Position numbers and translations under genes: made by a program. 64,000 nt of DNA, taken from assembly GCA_002083555.1 (NCBI GenBank), contig MSXN01000020.1:62001-126000 (forward strand), read 5' to 3'. Shown here one piece after another: positions 41,597 through 50,527 of this stretch (the stretch's first letter is position 1; each line of letters starts with the position of its first letter). The notes below the pieces were generated by a model. It ran no database searches, was not told where the DNA came from, and saw nothing but the letters and a program-made list of their open reading frames with translations. Source of the DNA: Nitrospira sp. ST-bin5. GTDB taxonomy: Bacteria; Nitrospirota; Nitrospiria; Nitrospirales; Nitrospiraceae.

Positions 41597-42370
41597 CTAC
41601 GCGGTTTCCTGATCGCTAAACGCGCGGACCAGATCCGACACGGATAGCACACCGATGACGCTGCCGTCGGCCGTGACCGGCAAATGCCGGATCCCCTGCT
41701 TCTTCATCAACGCCATCGCCTCAGACAGGGGTTCGTCTTCCTCGATCGTGACGAACGATTTGCTCATGCAGGCCGACACCGTGGTCGTATTGGGATCCAG
41801 TCCTTTCGCGACGACTTTCCGGCTGAGATCGCCGTCTGTGATGATCCCGATATAGCGAGACCCGTCATCCACCATCAATGAGCCTACTTTATGCTTCAGC
41901 AGCAGCTTCCCAGCCTCCTTCACCGTCGCCGCCCGATGGATACTCCGCACATCATGCGACATATAGGCCTCCACCGTGGCGCGTAATCGCTTCTTCCCGT
42001 TACGGCTGCTTTCCCGCGTGGCCTGCACCCGGCGGCGCAACTCCAGATCGGCCAGACAACTGGCAAGCACTTGGCGGCGCTGCTGCAGCGTTTCCCGCTC
42101 CACGTCGTGCATGCCGCTCTCCTGGGCCTCTTCCGGAAGCATGATCGACTCCCCGCTCTTCGCATAGAAATAGGCTTCGGATTCTTCGGAGGCGGCGCCG
42201 AACACCTGTCCGATCAAATCCTCGGCGGCCTCGTCGAAGTCTTCCAAAGATACGTTCCCCCGCTTGCGCGAGAGAAACGGCTGGAACTTGACCAACATCT
42301 GTTTGACGCGTTCAATGTACCGGTCGAGAATGTCGCTGCGTGTGAGCCCCGTGCGAACTCGCTTTGCCAT
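41597..42370 (-). CDS. CBS-domain protein
   Basis: 257 residues, start after AGGAGGG. N-terminal 125 residues are helical with a Glu-rich segment; the C-terminal half is a CBS pair (VEAYMSHDVRSIHRAATV, GSLMVDDGSRYIGIITDGDL, VSACMSKSFVTIEEDEPLSEAM, GIRHLPVTADGSVIGVLSVSDLVR). CBS pairs bind adenine nucleotides and sense energy state. It is downstream of nirA on the same strand by 66 nt, so it probably belongs to the nitrogen unit, and convergent with ada with no spacer. Confidence 0.8.
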   Translation of the reverse strand: MAKRVRTGLTRSDILDRYIERVKQMLVKFQPFLSRKRGNVSLEDFDEAAEDLIGQVFGAASEESEAYFYAKSGESIMLPEEAQESGMHDVERETLQQRRQVLASCLADLELRRRVQATRESSRNGKKRLRATVEAYMSHDVRSIHRAATVKEAGKLLLKHKVGSLMVDDGSRYIGIITDGDLSRKVVAKGLDPNTTTVSACMSKSFVTIEEDEPLSEAMALMKKQGIRHLPVTADGSVIGVLSVSDLVRAFSDQETA

Positions 42371-42436
42371 GTGATCCCTCCTGCGTTGTACGCACGAGGA
42401 TATCCCATGCGCAGCGCAGCCTCAAGCCTCCGCTCC

Positions 42437-43999
42437 CTACACCGCAGGCGAAATATTGGCTTCCTTTCCCACCAACAGCTTCCTGGCTCCGCCGCCGCGG
42501 ACACGGTGCATCTTCTCCCGTGTGTGGTAGGGCAGCAGACCTTCGAGCACTGCCGGAAGTTTGTCGCAGGGCACGTCTTCCATAATCTTGACTGCCAGCT
42601 TCGGATCGGGCCCCGAGCGGCCGCCGACGTAAATATCGACCGCCTCGACGACCTTCCCGTCGATTTTCGCCTTTTTCCCCAACAACCCCACATCCGCCAC
42701 TAAGTGGTTCCCACAACTCGCCGGACACCCTGACCAGTGCATGGTAATCGGCTTCAGGGAACTGCCCAGCCGCCCTTCCAAGGCCTTGGCCACCGCAACC
42801 GCTCGCCCCTTGCTCTCGATCACGGCCAGATTGCAGTAATCGCTGCCGACGCAGCTAACGAGGCCTTTATAGAGCGCGGAGGGGTTGTAGGCGAATTGTT
42901 TCAGAAGCGGCTCATCCGCCAGATCTCCGACGATCCGATCACTGATGTTGGGAATGATCAGCGCTTGGCTCGGGGTAATGCGAATTTCCCCGTTGCCATA
43001 CTTTTCCGACAGGCTCAGGATCTTCATCAGATCCGCCGCTTTGACCCGCCCGACAAGCACTTTCAACCCCGCGTAGTTCATCCCTTGTTGCCGTTGCCGG
43101 AAGATCCCGACGTGGTCTTGTTCTCCCATTTTCCGGGCATCTACTCCGGCCGACGCGAGCCGTTTGCCCATACGCGCCTCGACTTCGGCGCGGAATCTGG
43201 CTTCGCCCCACTCCTCGATCAAGAACGCGAGACGGGCTTGCGTGCGGCTCTCCCGCGGCCCGTGATCGCGATAGATTTCCAGAATCGCCCGGCAGACATC
43301 CAACGCCTCGGCCGGATTCACGAACACATCCAACGGGGTGGCGATCCGGTACCCGCCCGATCCCAGCTTGCCGCCCACGAGCACATTGAATCCCACACAG
43401 CGGTCATGGCCCAGATCATAGTGCGCGGGCACCAGCGCCAGGTCTTGCGTCTCCATGTGTACGCAGTTGTGCGGACACCCGGTCACCGCCACATTCACTT
43501 TCCTCGGCAGATTGGAATAGGCGGGATTGCCGAGAATCGCTTCGTTGATCGCCCGCACCAGCGCCGTGGTTTCGACGATCTCGTCCGGGTTGAGTCCGGA
43601 GACCGCACAGGTCATCACGTTGCGGACATTGTCCATGCCGGTTTGCATGGAGGTTAGTCCGACCCCGTCCATCCGGGCAAAGACCGCCGGCACGTCTTCG
43701 ATCTTGATGTTCCGGAGTTGTATTTGTTGCCTGGTGGTCAGGTCCAAGACTCCGTTTCCATAGGTCGACGCGATCTCCGCCAGCGTCCTCAGTTGATACG
43801 ACGTCGTCTGCCCTCCGGGAATGCGCACCCGCACCATAAAGTACCCCGGCGTCGGATTGCGCAGAAAGAGGCCATACCACTTGAGCCGCTGGATATCGGC
43901 CTCAGGAATCGACTCCCACCCGCTCTCGGCATAGTGGGCAATCATCTCCCGCACCGCCAATCCGTCACGCTCAGCCTTGATCGCCTCGATCTTGTTCAT
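42437..43999 (-). CDS. nirA: Ferredoxin-type nitrite reductase
   Basis: 520 residues from the ATG at 43999 (GAGGAGAACGGG upstream). Reduces nitrite (or sulfite) to ammonium (or sulfide) with six electrons. Seen: two NIR_SIR half-domains (YFMVRVRIPGGQTTSYQLRTLA, DLTTRQQIQLRNI), and the siroheme/[4Fe-4S] ligands in SCVGSDYCNLAV and HWSGCPASCGNH (C-x5-C, C-x3-C). Its place behind a nitrite-family transporter and cyanase favours nitrite over sulfite. No nirB/nirD-type FAD domain is attached. Confidence 0.9.
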   Translation of the reverse strand: MNKIEAIKAERDGLAVREMIAHYAESGWESIPEADIQRLKWYGLFLRNPTPGYFMVRVRIPGGQTTSYQLRTLAEIASTYGNGVLDLTTRQQIQLRNIKIEDVPAVFARMDGVGLTSMQTGMDNVRNVMTCAVSGLNPDEIVETTALVRAINEAILGNPAYSNLPRKVNVAVTGCPHNCVHMETQDLALVPAHYDLGHDRCVGFNVLVGGKLGSGGYRIATPLDVFVNPAEALDVCRAILEIYRDHGPRESRTQARLAFLIEEWGEARFRAEVEARMGKRLASAGVDARKMGEQDHVGIFRQRQQGMNYAGLKVLVGRVKAADLMKILSLSEKYGNGEIRITPSQALIIPNISDRIVGDLADEPLLKQFAYNPSALYKGLVSCVGSDYCNLAVIESKGRAVAVAKALEGRLGSSLKPITMHWSGCPASCGNHLVADVGLLGKKAKIDGKVVEAVDIYVGGRSGPDPKLAVKIMEDVPCDKLPAVLEGLLPYHTREKMHRVRGGGARKLLVGKEANISPAV

Positions 44000-44016
44000 C
44001 CCGTTCTCCTCACGAT

Positions 44017-44238
44017 CTAGTTGATGACCTCTACCCGATATCCGGTGACATCCCGTACTAATCGTACGATTCCCGCCCGGCTCCACCGATCGATGGTGAG
44101 AAAGATCTGCGCAAAACAGTCTCCTCCCAGCACGCCTGCGATATCGTCGAGCGTCACCGCTCGGCGGGCGCGCAGCAGGTCGCCGAGGGTCTTCTCCAAT
44201 CCCATGTGTTCTCGATCGCCTGTTCGTTCCATGCCCAT
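44017..44238 (-). CDS. Small winged-helix-like protein of the nitrite operon
   Basis: 73 residues from the ATG at 44238 with AAGGAGG 5-6 nt upstream. Seen: DLLRARRAVTLDDIAGVLGG and FLTIDRWSRAGIVRLVRDVT, a helix-turn-helix-plus-wing pattern, with nothing else. I do not know the family. It lies between cynS and nirA with gaps of 138 and 17 nt. It may regulate or chaperone the nitrite reductase. Confidence 0.6.
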   Translation of the reverse strand: MGMERTGDREHMGLEKTLGDLLRARRAVTLDDIAGVLGGDCFAQIFLTIDRWSRAGIVRLVRDVTGYRVEVIN

Positions 44239-44376
44239 TACCGCCTCCTTTCCATCCCCTTCAAACACAACGGCGCCAGCCTCCGGAACGCTCCCGCCCG
44301 GGAGCCCCGAAAGCCGGCGCCATTGCCAGCCACATGGTGCCGACAGCACTGTCGGCACCCGCATTCTTCGAGCCTG

Positions 44377-44817
44377 CTAGAACGTCTTATACTCGAGCCA
44401 CTTGCCGTTCAACGTGATTTTGCACCGGGCTTCCCCCTGGCTGCCCGTGACCTTTTCCATTTCCATGGTATAGTCGATCGCGCTCATGATCCCGTCGCCG
44501 AACATCTCGTTGGCTTGCTCGCGCAACGAATCTCCATAGACCCCGATAATCTCCAACAGGCGATACTTGAAGGGATCTGTCGTATTCGGGAAATCGGTGC
44601 GGACCGGGAATTTCGACAGCGCATTCGTCAACTCCGGACTCAGCTCAAGGAGACTTCCCACCTTCTTCGCTTCGTCGAGCGTGAACTTATGATTCAAATT
44701 AAGCGCGGCCGCCACGAATGTCGGATTCTTGCCGACCGTCTTCGCTACATCAGCAATGGTCACGTTCTTAGCCACTCGTTTCGCCTTGATCGCCTTCCGA
44801 ATTTCATCCTTTTCCAT
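44377..44817 (-). CDS. cynS: Cyanate hydratase (cyanase)
   Basis: 146 residues. Converts cyanate and bicarbonate to ammonia and CO2. Seen: N-terminal helix-turn-helix-like dimer region (TIADVAKTVGKNPTFVAAAL), then FKYRLLEIIGVYGDSLREQANEMFGDGIMSAIDY, which carries the catalytic Arg, Glu and Ser of the family. Length fits. Nitrospira are known to use cyanate as an ammonium source. Between nirC and nirA it would supply ammonium intracellularly. Confidence 0.95.
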   Translation of the reverse strand: MEKDEIRKAIKAKRVAKNVTIADVAKTVGKNPTFVAAALNLNHKFTLDEAKKVGSLLELSPELTNALSKFPVRTDFPNTTDPFKYRLLEIIGVYGDSLREQANEMFGDGIMSAIDYTMEMEKVTGSQGEARCKITLNGKWLEYKTF

Positions 44818-44876
44818 TGTCCGCTCCTTCTTGAGAATGGTGAAGTGTATGGCCCGTTAAATCTGGTGACTCTCAC

Positions 44877-45707
44877 TTACGATTGCGCCGCCACTGCAGA
44901 CACAGGAGCTTCGTCCATTGCTGTTGCCGGCTCAGCCACCCGATAGGGGCTCACAAGCCAATACAGGCCTCCGACGAACAACCCGCCCCCGACAATGTTC
45001 CCCAGCACCACAAAGAGCTGGTTGTACCAGAACCCCGCCCAGCTCACGGCAGCCTCATGCGGCATGAAGAGCGCCATGCCGAGGAACGATTGATTGGCGA
45101 TGCTGTGTTCAAACCCGATCCCGATGAAGGCAAACAGGCACCAGAATATCAGCATGATCTTCGCCGCATCGTTCGTGGTGCGCCCCGCCGTCCAGACCGC
45201 CAGGCAAATGAGCCAATTGCACAGAATGCCTCGCACGAACAATTCCCAGGGCCCCAACGACATCTTCACGCCGGCCACTTTTTGAATCATCTCGGCCGTC
45301 GGCCCCTTGGCAAAGACGCCGGACTCCACTACGAGCCAGGCCAGCGCCAGCGACCCGATCAGGTTCCCGAACCAGGACCAGAAATTCAGTTGAATGACTT
45401 GCCCCCACGTGACACTGCGCGAAAGCCCACCGATTGCCCCGATCATATTGTTGCCGGTAAACAGTTCCGATCCCGCGAAGATCACCAGAGTCAGTGCGAT
45501 GCCGAACGAGGCCCCCATCACGAGTTTCACTGCCGGTGACGCGACCGCCGCAAGGGGCCCACCCAGACTGAAGATCAGTGCGATGCCGAAACCCAGGTAG
45601 ATGCCGGCCATCGCCGACAGCAGGAGATAGCCGCCCAGCGATGTGTCGAGAAACCCGACCTTCTTCTTTGCGACGCCTGCGATCCGTTCATGATCTGCGT
45701 GATGCAT
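44877..45707 (-). CDS. nirC: Formate/nitrite-family transporter
   Basis: 276 residues from the ATG at 45707 (GGAGGGGACC upstream). FNT channel, six transmembrane helices: LLLSAMAGIYLGFGIALIFS, LVIFAGSELFTGNNMIG, WFGNLIGSLALAWLV, FVRGILCNWLICLAVWTAGR, FIGIGFEHSIANQ and QLFVVLGNIVGGGLFVGGLYW. The central His of GFEHSIAN and the GNNMIG loop are family hallmarks. By context (cyanase, nitrite reductase, glnA) nitrite is the likely substrate. The leader carries two attenuators. Confidence 0.9.
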   Translation of the reverse strand: MHHADHERIAGVAKKKVGFLDTSLGGYLLLSAMAGIYLGFGIALIFSLGGPLAAVASPAVKLVMGASFGIALTLVIFAGSELFTGNNMIGAIGGLSRSVTWGQVIQLNFWSWFGNLIGSLALAWLVVESGVFAKGPTAEMIQKVAGVKMSLGPWELFVRGILCNWLICLAVWTAGRTTNDAAKIMLIFWCLFAFIGIGFEHSIANQSFLGMALFMPHEAAVSWAGFWYNQLFVVLGNIVGGGLFVGGLYWLVSPYRVAEPATAMDEAPVSAVAAQS

Positions 45708-45750
45708 GGTCCCCTCCAGGTTTGTGGTTTGCCGCTGGCTCCAAAAACAC

Positions 45751-45821
45751 AAAAGGCGTCCCTCTCCCTTTCGGGAGAAGGACGCCTTTGTCCATCGCAC
45801 TGCAGGTCTCCGACGACCTGC
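45751..45821 (-). promoter_or_regulatory. ANTAR-type attenuator 2 in the nirC leader
   Basis: On the minus strand: hairpin GCAGGTC-GTCGGA-GACCTGC (45821-45802), then GGAC-AAAGGC-GTCC (45793-45780). The second overlaps a terminator formed by GGCGTCC and GGACGCC around a CTCCC-GAAA-GGGAG inner hairpin, ending TTTTGTGTTTTT (to about 45743). Both loops are six bases with G at position 4; the second also has A at position 1. The short second hairpin and the terminator are mutually exclusive. Confidence 0.75.
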
Positions 45822-45861
45822 TTCTATCCGCGAGACTTCGAAAGCGAAGCCTCACTGGCTC

Positions 45862-45956
45862 AGAAAATCAAAAGGCGCCCGCCACTCTTTGCAGAATGAC
45901 GGACGCCTTTGTCCGTTGCCTTATGTCGAGAGCTTCAACCGTGGCGCCTTTGCCAC
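45862..45956 (-). promoter_or_regulatory. ANTAR-type attenuator 1 in the nirC leader
   Basis: Hairpin 1: GTGGC-AAAGGC-GCCAC (45956-45941). Hairpin 2: ACGGAC-AAAGGC-GTCCGT (45916-45899), 24 nt later. Both have hexaloops with A1 and G4, the hallmark of ANTAR target RNAs. The last bases of loop 2 and its 3' strand also pair with CGGGCGCC (45881-45874), giving a terminator followed by TTTTGATTTT, so forming hairpin 2 prevents termination. This is the arrangement shown for EutV and NasR-type antiterminators. Confidence 0.8.
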
Positions 45957-46034
45957 AATCAGCTCATACACGAACTTCTAGCACGGCTCTAGCTCCGCCG
46001 TCAACCTATACTTTTGAATAGGCTGACAGGAGGC

Positions 46035-47444
46035 CTAGACATCGTAATACAAAAAGAACTCGTACGGATGCGGCCGTAACCGCATCGTATCGACTTCCTT
46101 CGTGCGCTTGTAGCTGATCCAGGCCTCGATCAGATCCTCCGTAAAGACCCCGCCCTTGAGCAGGAACTGGTGATCCTTTTCGAGGTTGTTCAACGCCTCG
46201 TCGAGGCTGCCCGGCATGGTCTTGATCTTGGCGGCTTCCTTCGCCTCGAGATCGTAGAGGTCCTTCTCCGCCGGTTCGCCCGGATTGATTTTGTTTTCGA
46301 TTCCGTCCAGACCCGCCATCAACATCGCCGCGAAGGCGAGGTACGGATTGGCGCCGGGATCCGGGAAGCGCACTTCGATCCGCTTCGCTTTCGGACTCGG
46401 TGAATACATCGGAATGCGGATACCCGCCGACCGATTCCGGCTGGAATAGGCCAGCAGCACCGGCGCTTCGAATCCCGGCGTCAACCGCTTATAGGAGTTG
46501 GTCGTCGGATTGGTAATCGCCGCCAGCGCCGGCGCATGCTTGAGAATGCCGCCGATATAGTGGAGACACATCTGGGATACGCCCGCATACTCCTTGCCCG
46601 CGAAGAGGGGCTTGCCGTCTTTCCAGATGCTCTGGTGCGTGTGCATGCCCGATCCGTTGTCGCCGAAAATCGGCTTAGGCATGAAGGTCGCGGTCTTGCC
46701 GTGACGGCGCGCGACGTTCTTGACGATGTACTTGTACATCATCATTTTGTCGGCCGTCCTGACCAGCGAGTCGAACCGGATGTCGATTTCCGCCTGACCG
46801 GCCGTGGCCACTTCGTGGTGATGCTTCTCGATGGAAATGCCGGCCTTCTCCATCTCCAGCACCATTTCGGTCCGGATATCCTGCTGTGTGTCGGTCGGGG
46901 CCACTGGAAAGTAGCCTTCCTTGGAACGGATCTTTCCGCCCAGGTTGACACCCTCCTGGCCCATGTTCCAGACACCCTCTTCGGAATCGATGAAGTAGTA
47001 CCCGCTGTGATTCGTCTGATCGTAGCGGGCCTGATCGAAGATAAAGAATTCGGCTTCCGGGCCCCAGTAGGAGGTGTCGCCGATCTTGGTGCTCTGGAGA
47101 TACTTCTCCGCCTTCTGGGCGATGAAGCGGGGATCACGATTGTAGGTCTCGCGGGTGATCGGATCGACGACGTTGCCGATCAAGCTCAGCGTCGGCACGG
47201 CGCAAAACGGATCCATGGTTGCCGTCGAAGGATCGGGCACCACCAGCATGTCGCTGTTGTTGATGGCCCTCCATCCACGGATCGATGAGCCGTCCAGACC
47301 GGACCCGTCCTTGAAGAGGTCTTCCGTCAACTCCCCGAGCGGAATTGTAAAATGCTGCCAGGTTCCGATCAAATCGACGAACTTCAAGTCCACCACCTGG
47401 ACCTTGTTCTTCTTCGCAAACTCTAACACTTCACGGACGTTCAT
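46035..47444 (-). CDS. glnA: Glutamine synthetase type I
   Basis: 469 residues, start after AAAGGAGGAGGGG. Seen: MNVREVLEFAKKN, the beta-Grasp start; GSSIRGW (metal site); KPIFGDNGSGMHTHQS (ATP/NH4+); NPTTNSYKRLTPGFEAPV; and the adenylylation site KDLYDL with Tyr at residue 397, the E. coli position. Makes glutamine from glutamate, ammonia and ATP. It lies downstream of amtB-glnB-glnD. Adenylylation would be done by the split GlnE pair at 20-24 kb. Confidence 0.97.
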   Translation of the reverse strand: MNVREVLEFAKKNKVQVVDLKFVDLIGTWQHFTIPLGELTEDLFKDGSGLDGSSIRGWRAINNSDMLVVPDPSTATMDPFCAVPTLSLIGNVVDPITRETYNRDPRFIAQKAEKYLQSTKIGDTSYWGPEAEFFIFDQARYDQTNHSGYYFIDSEEGVWNMGQEGVNLGGKIRSKEGYFPVAPTDTQQDIRTEMVLEMEKAGISIEKHHHEVATAGQAEIDIRFDSLVRTADKMMMYKYIVKNVARRHGKTATFMPKPIFGDNGSGMHTHQSIWKDGKPLFAGKEYAGVSQMCLHYIGGILKHAPALAAITNPTTNSYKRLTPGFEAPVLLAYSSRNRSAGIRIPMYSPSPKAKRIEVRFPDPGANPYLAFAAMLMAGLDGIENKINPGEPAEKDLYDLEAKEAAKIKTMPGSLDEALNNLEKDHQFLLKGGVFTEDLIEAWISYKRTKEVDTMRLRPHPYEFFLYYDV

Positions 47445-47497
47445 CCCCTCCTCCTTTCAGGCTCCTCACAACAACCTGCGTGAGACCTTTTCGACGG

Positions 47498-50182
47498 TTA
47501 TGCTACCTTCACACCCACAAACTCTTCGATTTCCTTCCAGACCCCATGACGCACCCGCTCGATCTGCTCCGCCTGCTCCACCTTTTTCCCCTGCGCATCG
47601 GTCACATAAAACACGTCGGCCACCTGATCGAGCCTGGTAGAAATACGTGCGGCATGCACCGACAATCCTTGGAGAAAGATGGCATTGGTGATCACATGGA
47701 GCAAGCCCTGCCGGTCGTCTGCAAAGACATCAACGATGGTGTATCGCTCCGACGTTTCATTGTCGATCCGCACTTCGGTGGCCTGCCGAGCGGGACCGAT
47801 CGACCGCAACGCCGACATACGCGCCCCGCGCTGCACGACCGCTTCGACCGATTCCTTTCCCCGCAGCACCGAACGAATCATCTCCCCGATCGACTCACGA
47901 CGATCTTCCGGCGGCGTCCCTTTGTAATCCGGATCGGTGACCTGAAAGGTGTCGACCACCACGCCGTCCTGCCTGGTCAAAATCTGCGCATCCAGAATCT
48001 GCAATCCGTTCGCCGCCATCACGCCGGCGATTTTCGAAAAAATACCGGGGATCACATCGTTGAAGGTCACAACCGCATATTCGCAGGTTCCCAGCGCTTC
48101 GTTGAACTCCGAATCGACCAGGACCTCTCCGGGACTCAACCGTCTGATCGTCGACAAATGCGCCGCAATGCGTCTCGGGGAGGTTCCGTAGGCATACCGC
48201 AATGGAAACTGGCGCAACTGCGCTTCCACCCAGGACGGAGAAATGTCCGCCTGTCCGCTGAGCGCCGGCTGCTGCATGACCTCGACCACAATACTCTTGA
48301 GGCGCTCCGGCGCATCGGCGGCCTCCCGCTCCCCCGATACTTCCTGCATCGTGCGCACATACAGCTCGATCAGCAGCGATTCTTTCCATTTCGTCAACAC
48401 ACCCGGTCCTACCGCCGCAATGTCGGCCGCCGTGAGCGCCAGGAGTTTGCGCAGGACTTCCGGAGTTCCGACTTCGCGGGCGAAGGGCAACACAACTTTC
48501 TCATCGTTGGGATCTCGGCGAAAAGCGGTATGGGCCATCATGAGATGCCGGTGGACGAGGAACACCACGGTCCGGCGCTCCGCATCGTCCAGGCCCAATC
48601 GCGTGGCCATCTCTTCGGCGATCCGCCTGCCGACTTCGCTATGATCCTCTTCCTGGCCTTTCCCCAGATCATGGAGAAACACCGCGAGATGGAGCAGGTC
48701 CTTGCGCTTGATCTCCCGATACACTTCACCCAACCTGCCCTGATCCTGCGCGAACGATTCCACTTTCGCGACCGCCAACAGACTATGCTCGTCAACGGTG
48801 TATTTGTGGTACTGGTTGAACTGCATCAGCCCCCGCACGGATGAGCAGACGGGAATCAACTTCTCCAGCAAATGCGCGCGATGCATCGCCTCCAGCGCGG
48901 CGGCCGTGCCAGGTCCAGCTAGAATACTCAGAAAGATCCGGCTGACTTCCGGCGTCCGGAACCCTTCGTCCGTGAGCCCTTCCATATGGCGATAGATATC
49001 CTCGACCAACGCCGGCTCGATCACGACCCGCTTCGAACGGGCCAGATCAAACAACCGCATCAGCAAGGCCGGGCTTTCAATCACCCGCGGGCGCAATTCG
49101 GCCGGCACGGTCAAGGTCTCGCCGCTGAGAGCAAAGTACTGCTCCAGCTTAGCTGACGGCAGCCATCCGGTAAGGCGCGCCCAGATCGAGCGCGGCTTGC
49201 ACCGCCGGACAAACCGGACCGTCGCTTCGTGCAGCCCCATGGTATGGCGATAGTACTGCTGCATGAACTGCTCGACGGCCAGGAGATGCGGACGGTCCTC
49301 GAATCCGAACCGCGCCGCCAGCCACACCTGCTCATCGAAGGAGAGGATTTCTTGCGCCATGCCCGCATGAATGTGCAACAACCCGCGCACGCGCAGTAAA
49401 AACTCCCGGGCTTCACTCACGACGGCATAATCTTGCCGCGAAAGGAACCCCCGATCTGACAGTTCACGAATCGTCGGCGCCTGGTACCGGGCGATCCCGG
49501 CCCATTGCAACAGATGCAGATCGCGCAAGCCGCCCTGGCTTTTCTTTACATTCGGCTCGAGCAGATAGACCGTTTCGCCGAATTTTTCGTATTCCCGGCG
49601 CCGCTCGGCCAGCTTCTGGTCCAGATATTTGTCGACCCCGACCGTGGACACTTTGCGCGAATAGAGCGCATGGAATTCCTGAAACAACTGAGAGTGTCCG
49701 GTGAGGAACCGGGCTTCCATCATCGAGGTACGCACGGTGGCATCGCTCAGCCCCAGGCTGATGCAGTCCGCGATCGTACGCACGCTGTGACCGACTTGAA
49801 AGCCGATATCCCAAAGAGGATGAAGCACCTGCCGCACGAAATCCGGGACGATCTTCTGCGCCTCAGGACGGTACAGCACCATCAAATCGATATCCGAATA
49901 GGGTGAGAGCTCACGCCGGCCATAGCCGCCAATCGCAACCAAACAGCACTGCTGAAAGGCGGCAGTCATCATCGCCTCGCCACCCTGGCGTGCAGCGTTA
50001 CGATACCGGCCGACGATTAATCCGTCCGCCAGATCGGTCTGGGCCACCACCAACTCCGCCCCGGACGCTCCATCCATCAAGCGTCGCGCAATGGCCTGCC
50101 GTTGTTCGGCCAGCATGGCGCCGACAGCCGCGCCGTCGAGGTCGGTTTGGGCATAGACCCGCTGATCGGACGAAAGACTCAC
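47498..50182 (-). CDS. glnD: PII uridylyltransferase/uridylyl-removing enzyme
   Basis: 894 residues from a GTG at 50182 that overlaps the glnB stop (GTGA). Seen: nucleotidyltransferase motif GGYGRRELSPYSDIDLMVLY (85-104; D97 and D99), the HD hydrolase motif AVFLHDLGKGQ, and two C-terminal ACT domains (YAVVTFNDVIPGIFSKIAGV and YTIVDVFADDRQGLLHVITN) that sense glutamine. It uridylylates GlnB at low glutamine and removes UMP at high glutamine. Operon position between glnB and glnA is apt. Confidence 0.97.
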   Translation of the reverse strand: MSLSSDQRVYAQTDLDGAAVGAMLAEQRQAIARRLMDGASGAELVVAQTDLADGLIVGRYRNAARQGGEAMMTAAFQQCCLVAIGGYGRRELSPYSDIDLMVLYRPEAQKIVPDFVRQVLHPLWDIGFQVGHSVRTIADCISLGLSDATVRTSMMEARFLTGHSQLFQEFHALYSRKVSTVGVDKYLDQKLAERRREYEKFGETVYLLEPNVKKSQGGLRDLHLLQWAGIARYQAPTIRELSDRGFLSRQDYAVVSEAREFLLRVRGLLHIHAGMAQEILSFDEQVWLAARFGFEDRPHLLAVEQFMQQYYRHTMGLHEATVRFVRRCKPRSIWARLTGWLPSAKLEQYFALSGETLTVPAELRPRVIESPALLMRLFDLARSKRVVIEPALVEDIYRHMEGLTDEGFRTPEVSRIFLSILAGPGTAAALEAMHRAHLLEKLIPVCSSVRGLMQFNQYHKYTVDEHSLLAVAKVESFAQDQGRLGEVYREIKRKDLLHLAVFLHDLGKGQEEDHSEVGRRIAEEMATRLGLDDAERRTVVFLVHRHLMMAHTAFRRDPNDEKVVLPFAREVGTPEVLRKLLALTAADIAAVGPGVLTKWKESLLIELYVRTMQEVSGEREAADAPERLKSIVVEVMQQPALSGQADISPSWVEAQLRQFPLRYAYGTSPRRIAAHLSTIRRLSPGEVLVDSEFNEALGTCEYAVVTFNDVIPGIFSKIAGVMAANGLQILDAQILTRQDGVVVDTFQVTDPDYKGTPPEDRRESIGEMIRSVLRGKESVEAVVQRGARMSALRSIGPARQATEVRIDNETSERYTIVDVFADDRQGLLHVITNAIFLQGLSVHAARISTRLDQVADVFYVTDAQGKKVEQAEQIERVRHGVWKEIEEFVGVKVA

Positions 50183-50517
50183 AACGCGGTGTCCCCCGTT
50201 TCCCCCGTACGAATCCGGACGGCCATACCGAGATCGCGCACAAAAATCTTCCCGTCTCCAATGCTGCCGGTTTTTGCCGTTCTGGCAATCGTATCGAGCA
50301 CCCGCTGCACCTGGCTGTCCGGCACGGCCACTTCGACTTTCACTTTCGGCACAAACTCAATCGTATATTCCTGTCCGCGGTAGGTCTCCTTGTGGCCCTT
50401 CTGACGGCCGAACCCTTTGACCTCCGTCACGGTCATCCCCTGTATGCCGATCTCCAGCAGGGCATCCTTGACCTCGTCCAACTTGAAAGGCTTGATGATG
50501 GCTTCGATCAATTTCAT
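50179..50517 (-). CDS. glnB: Nitrogen regulatory protein PII
   Basis: 112 residues. Trimeric sensor of 2-oxoglutarate and ATP/ADP. Seen: MKLIEAIIKPFKLDEVKDAL, the T-loop GRQKGHKETYRGQEYTIEF with the uridylylation Tyr51, and TGSIGDGKIFV. Its stop overlaps the glnD start, and it follows amtB by 10 nt. By position next to amtB it could equally be called glnK. Confidence 0.96.
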   Translation of the reverse strand: MKLIEAIIKPFKLDEVKDALLEIGIQGMTVTEVKGFGRQKGHKETYRGQEYTIEFVPKVKVEVAVPDSQVQRVLDTIARTAKTGSIGDGKIFVRDLGMAVRIRTGETGDTAL

Positions 50518-50527
50518 GCTCGATCTC

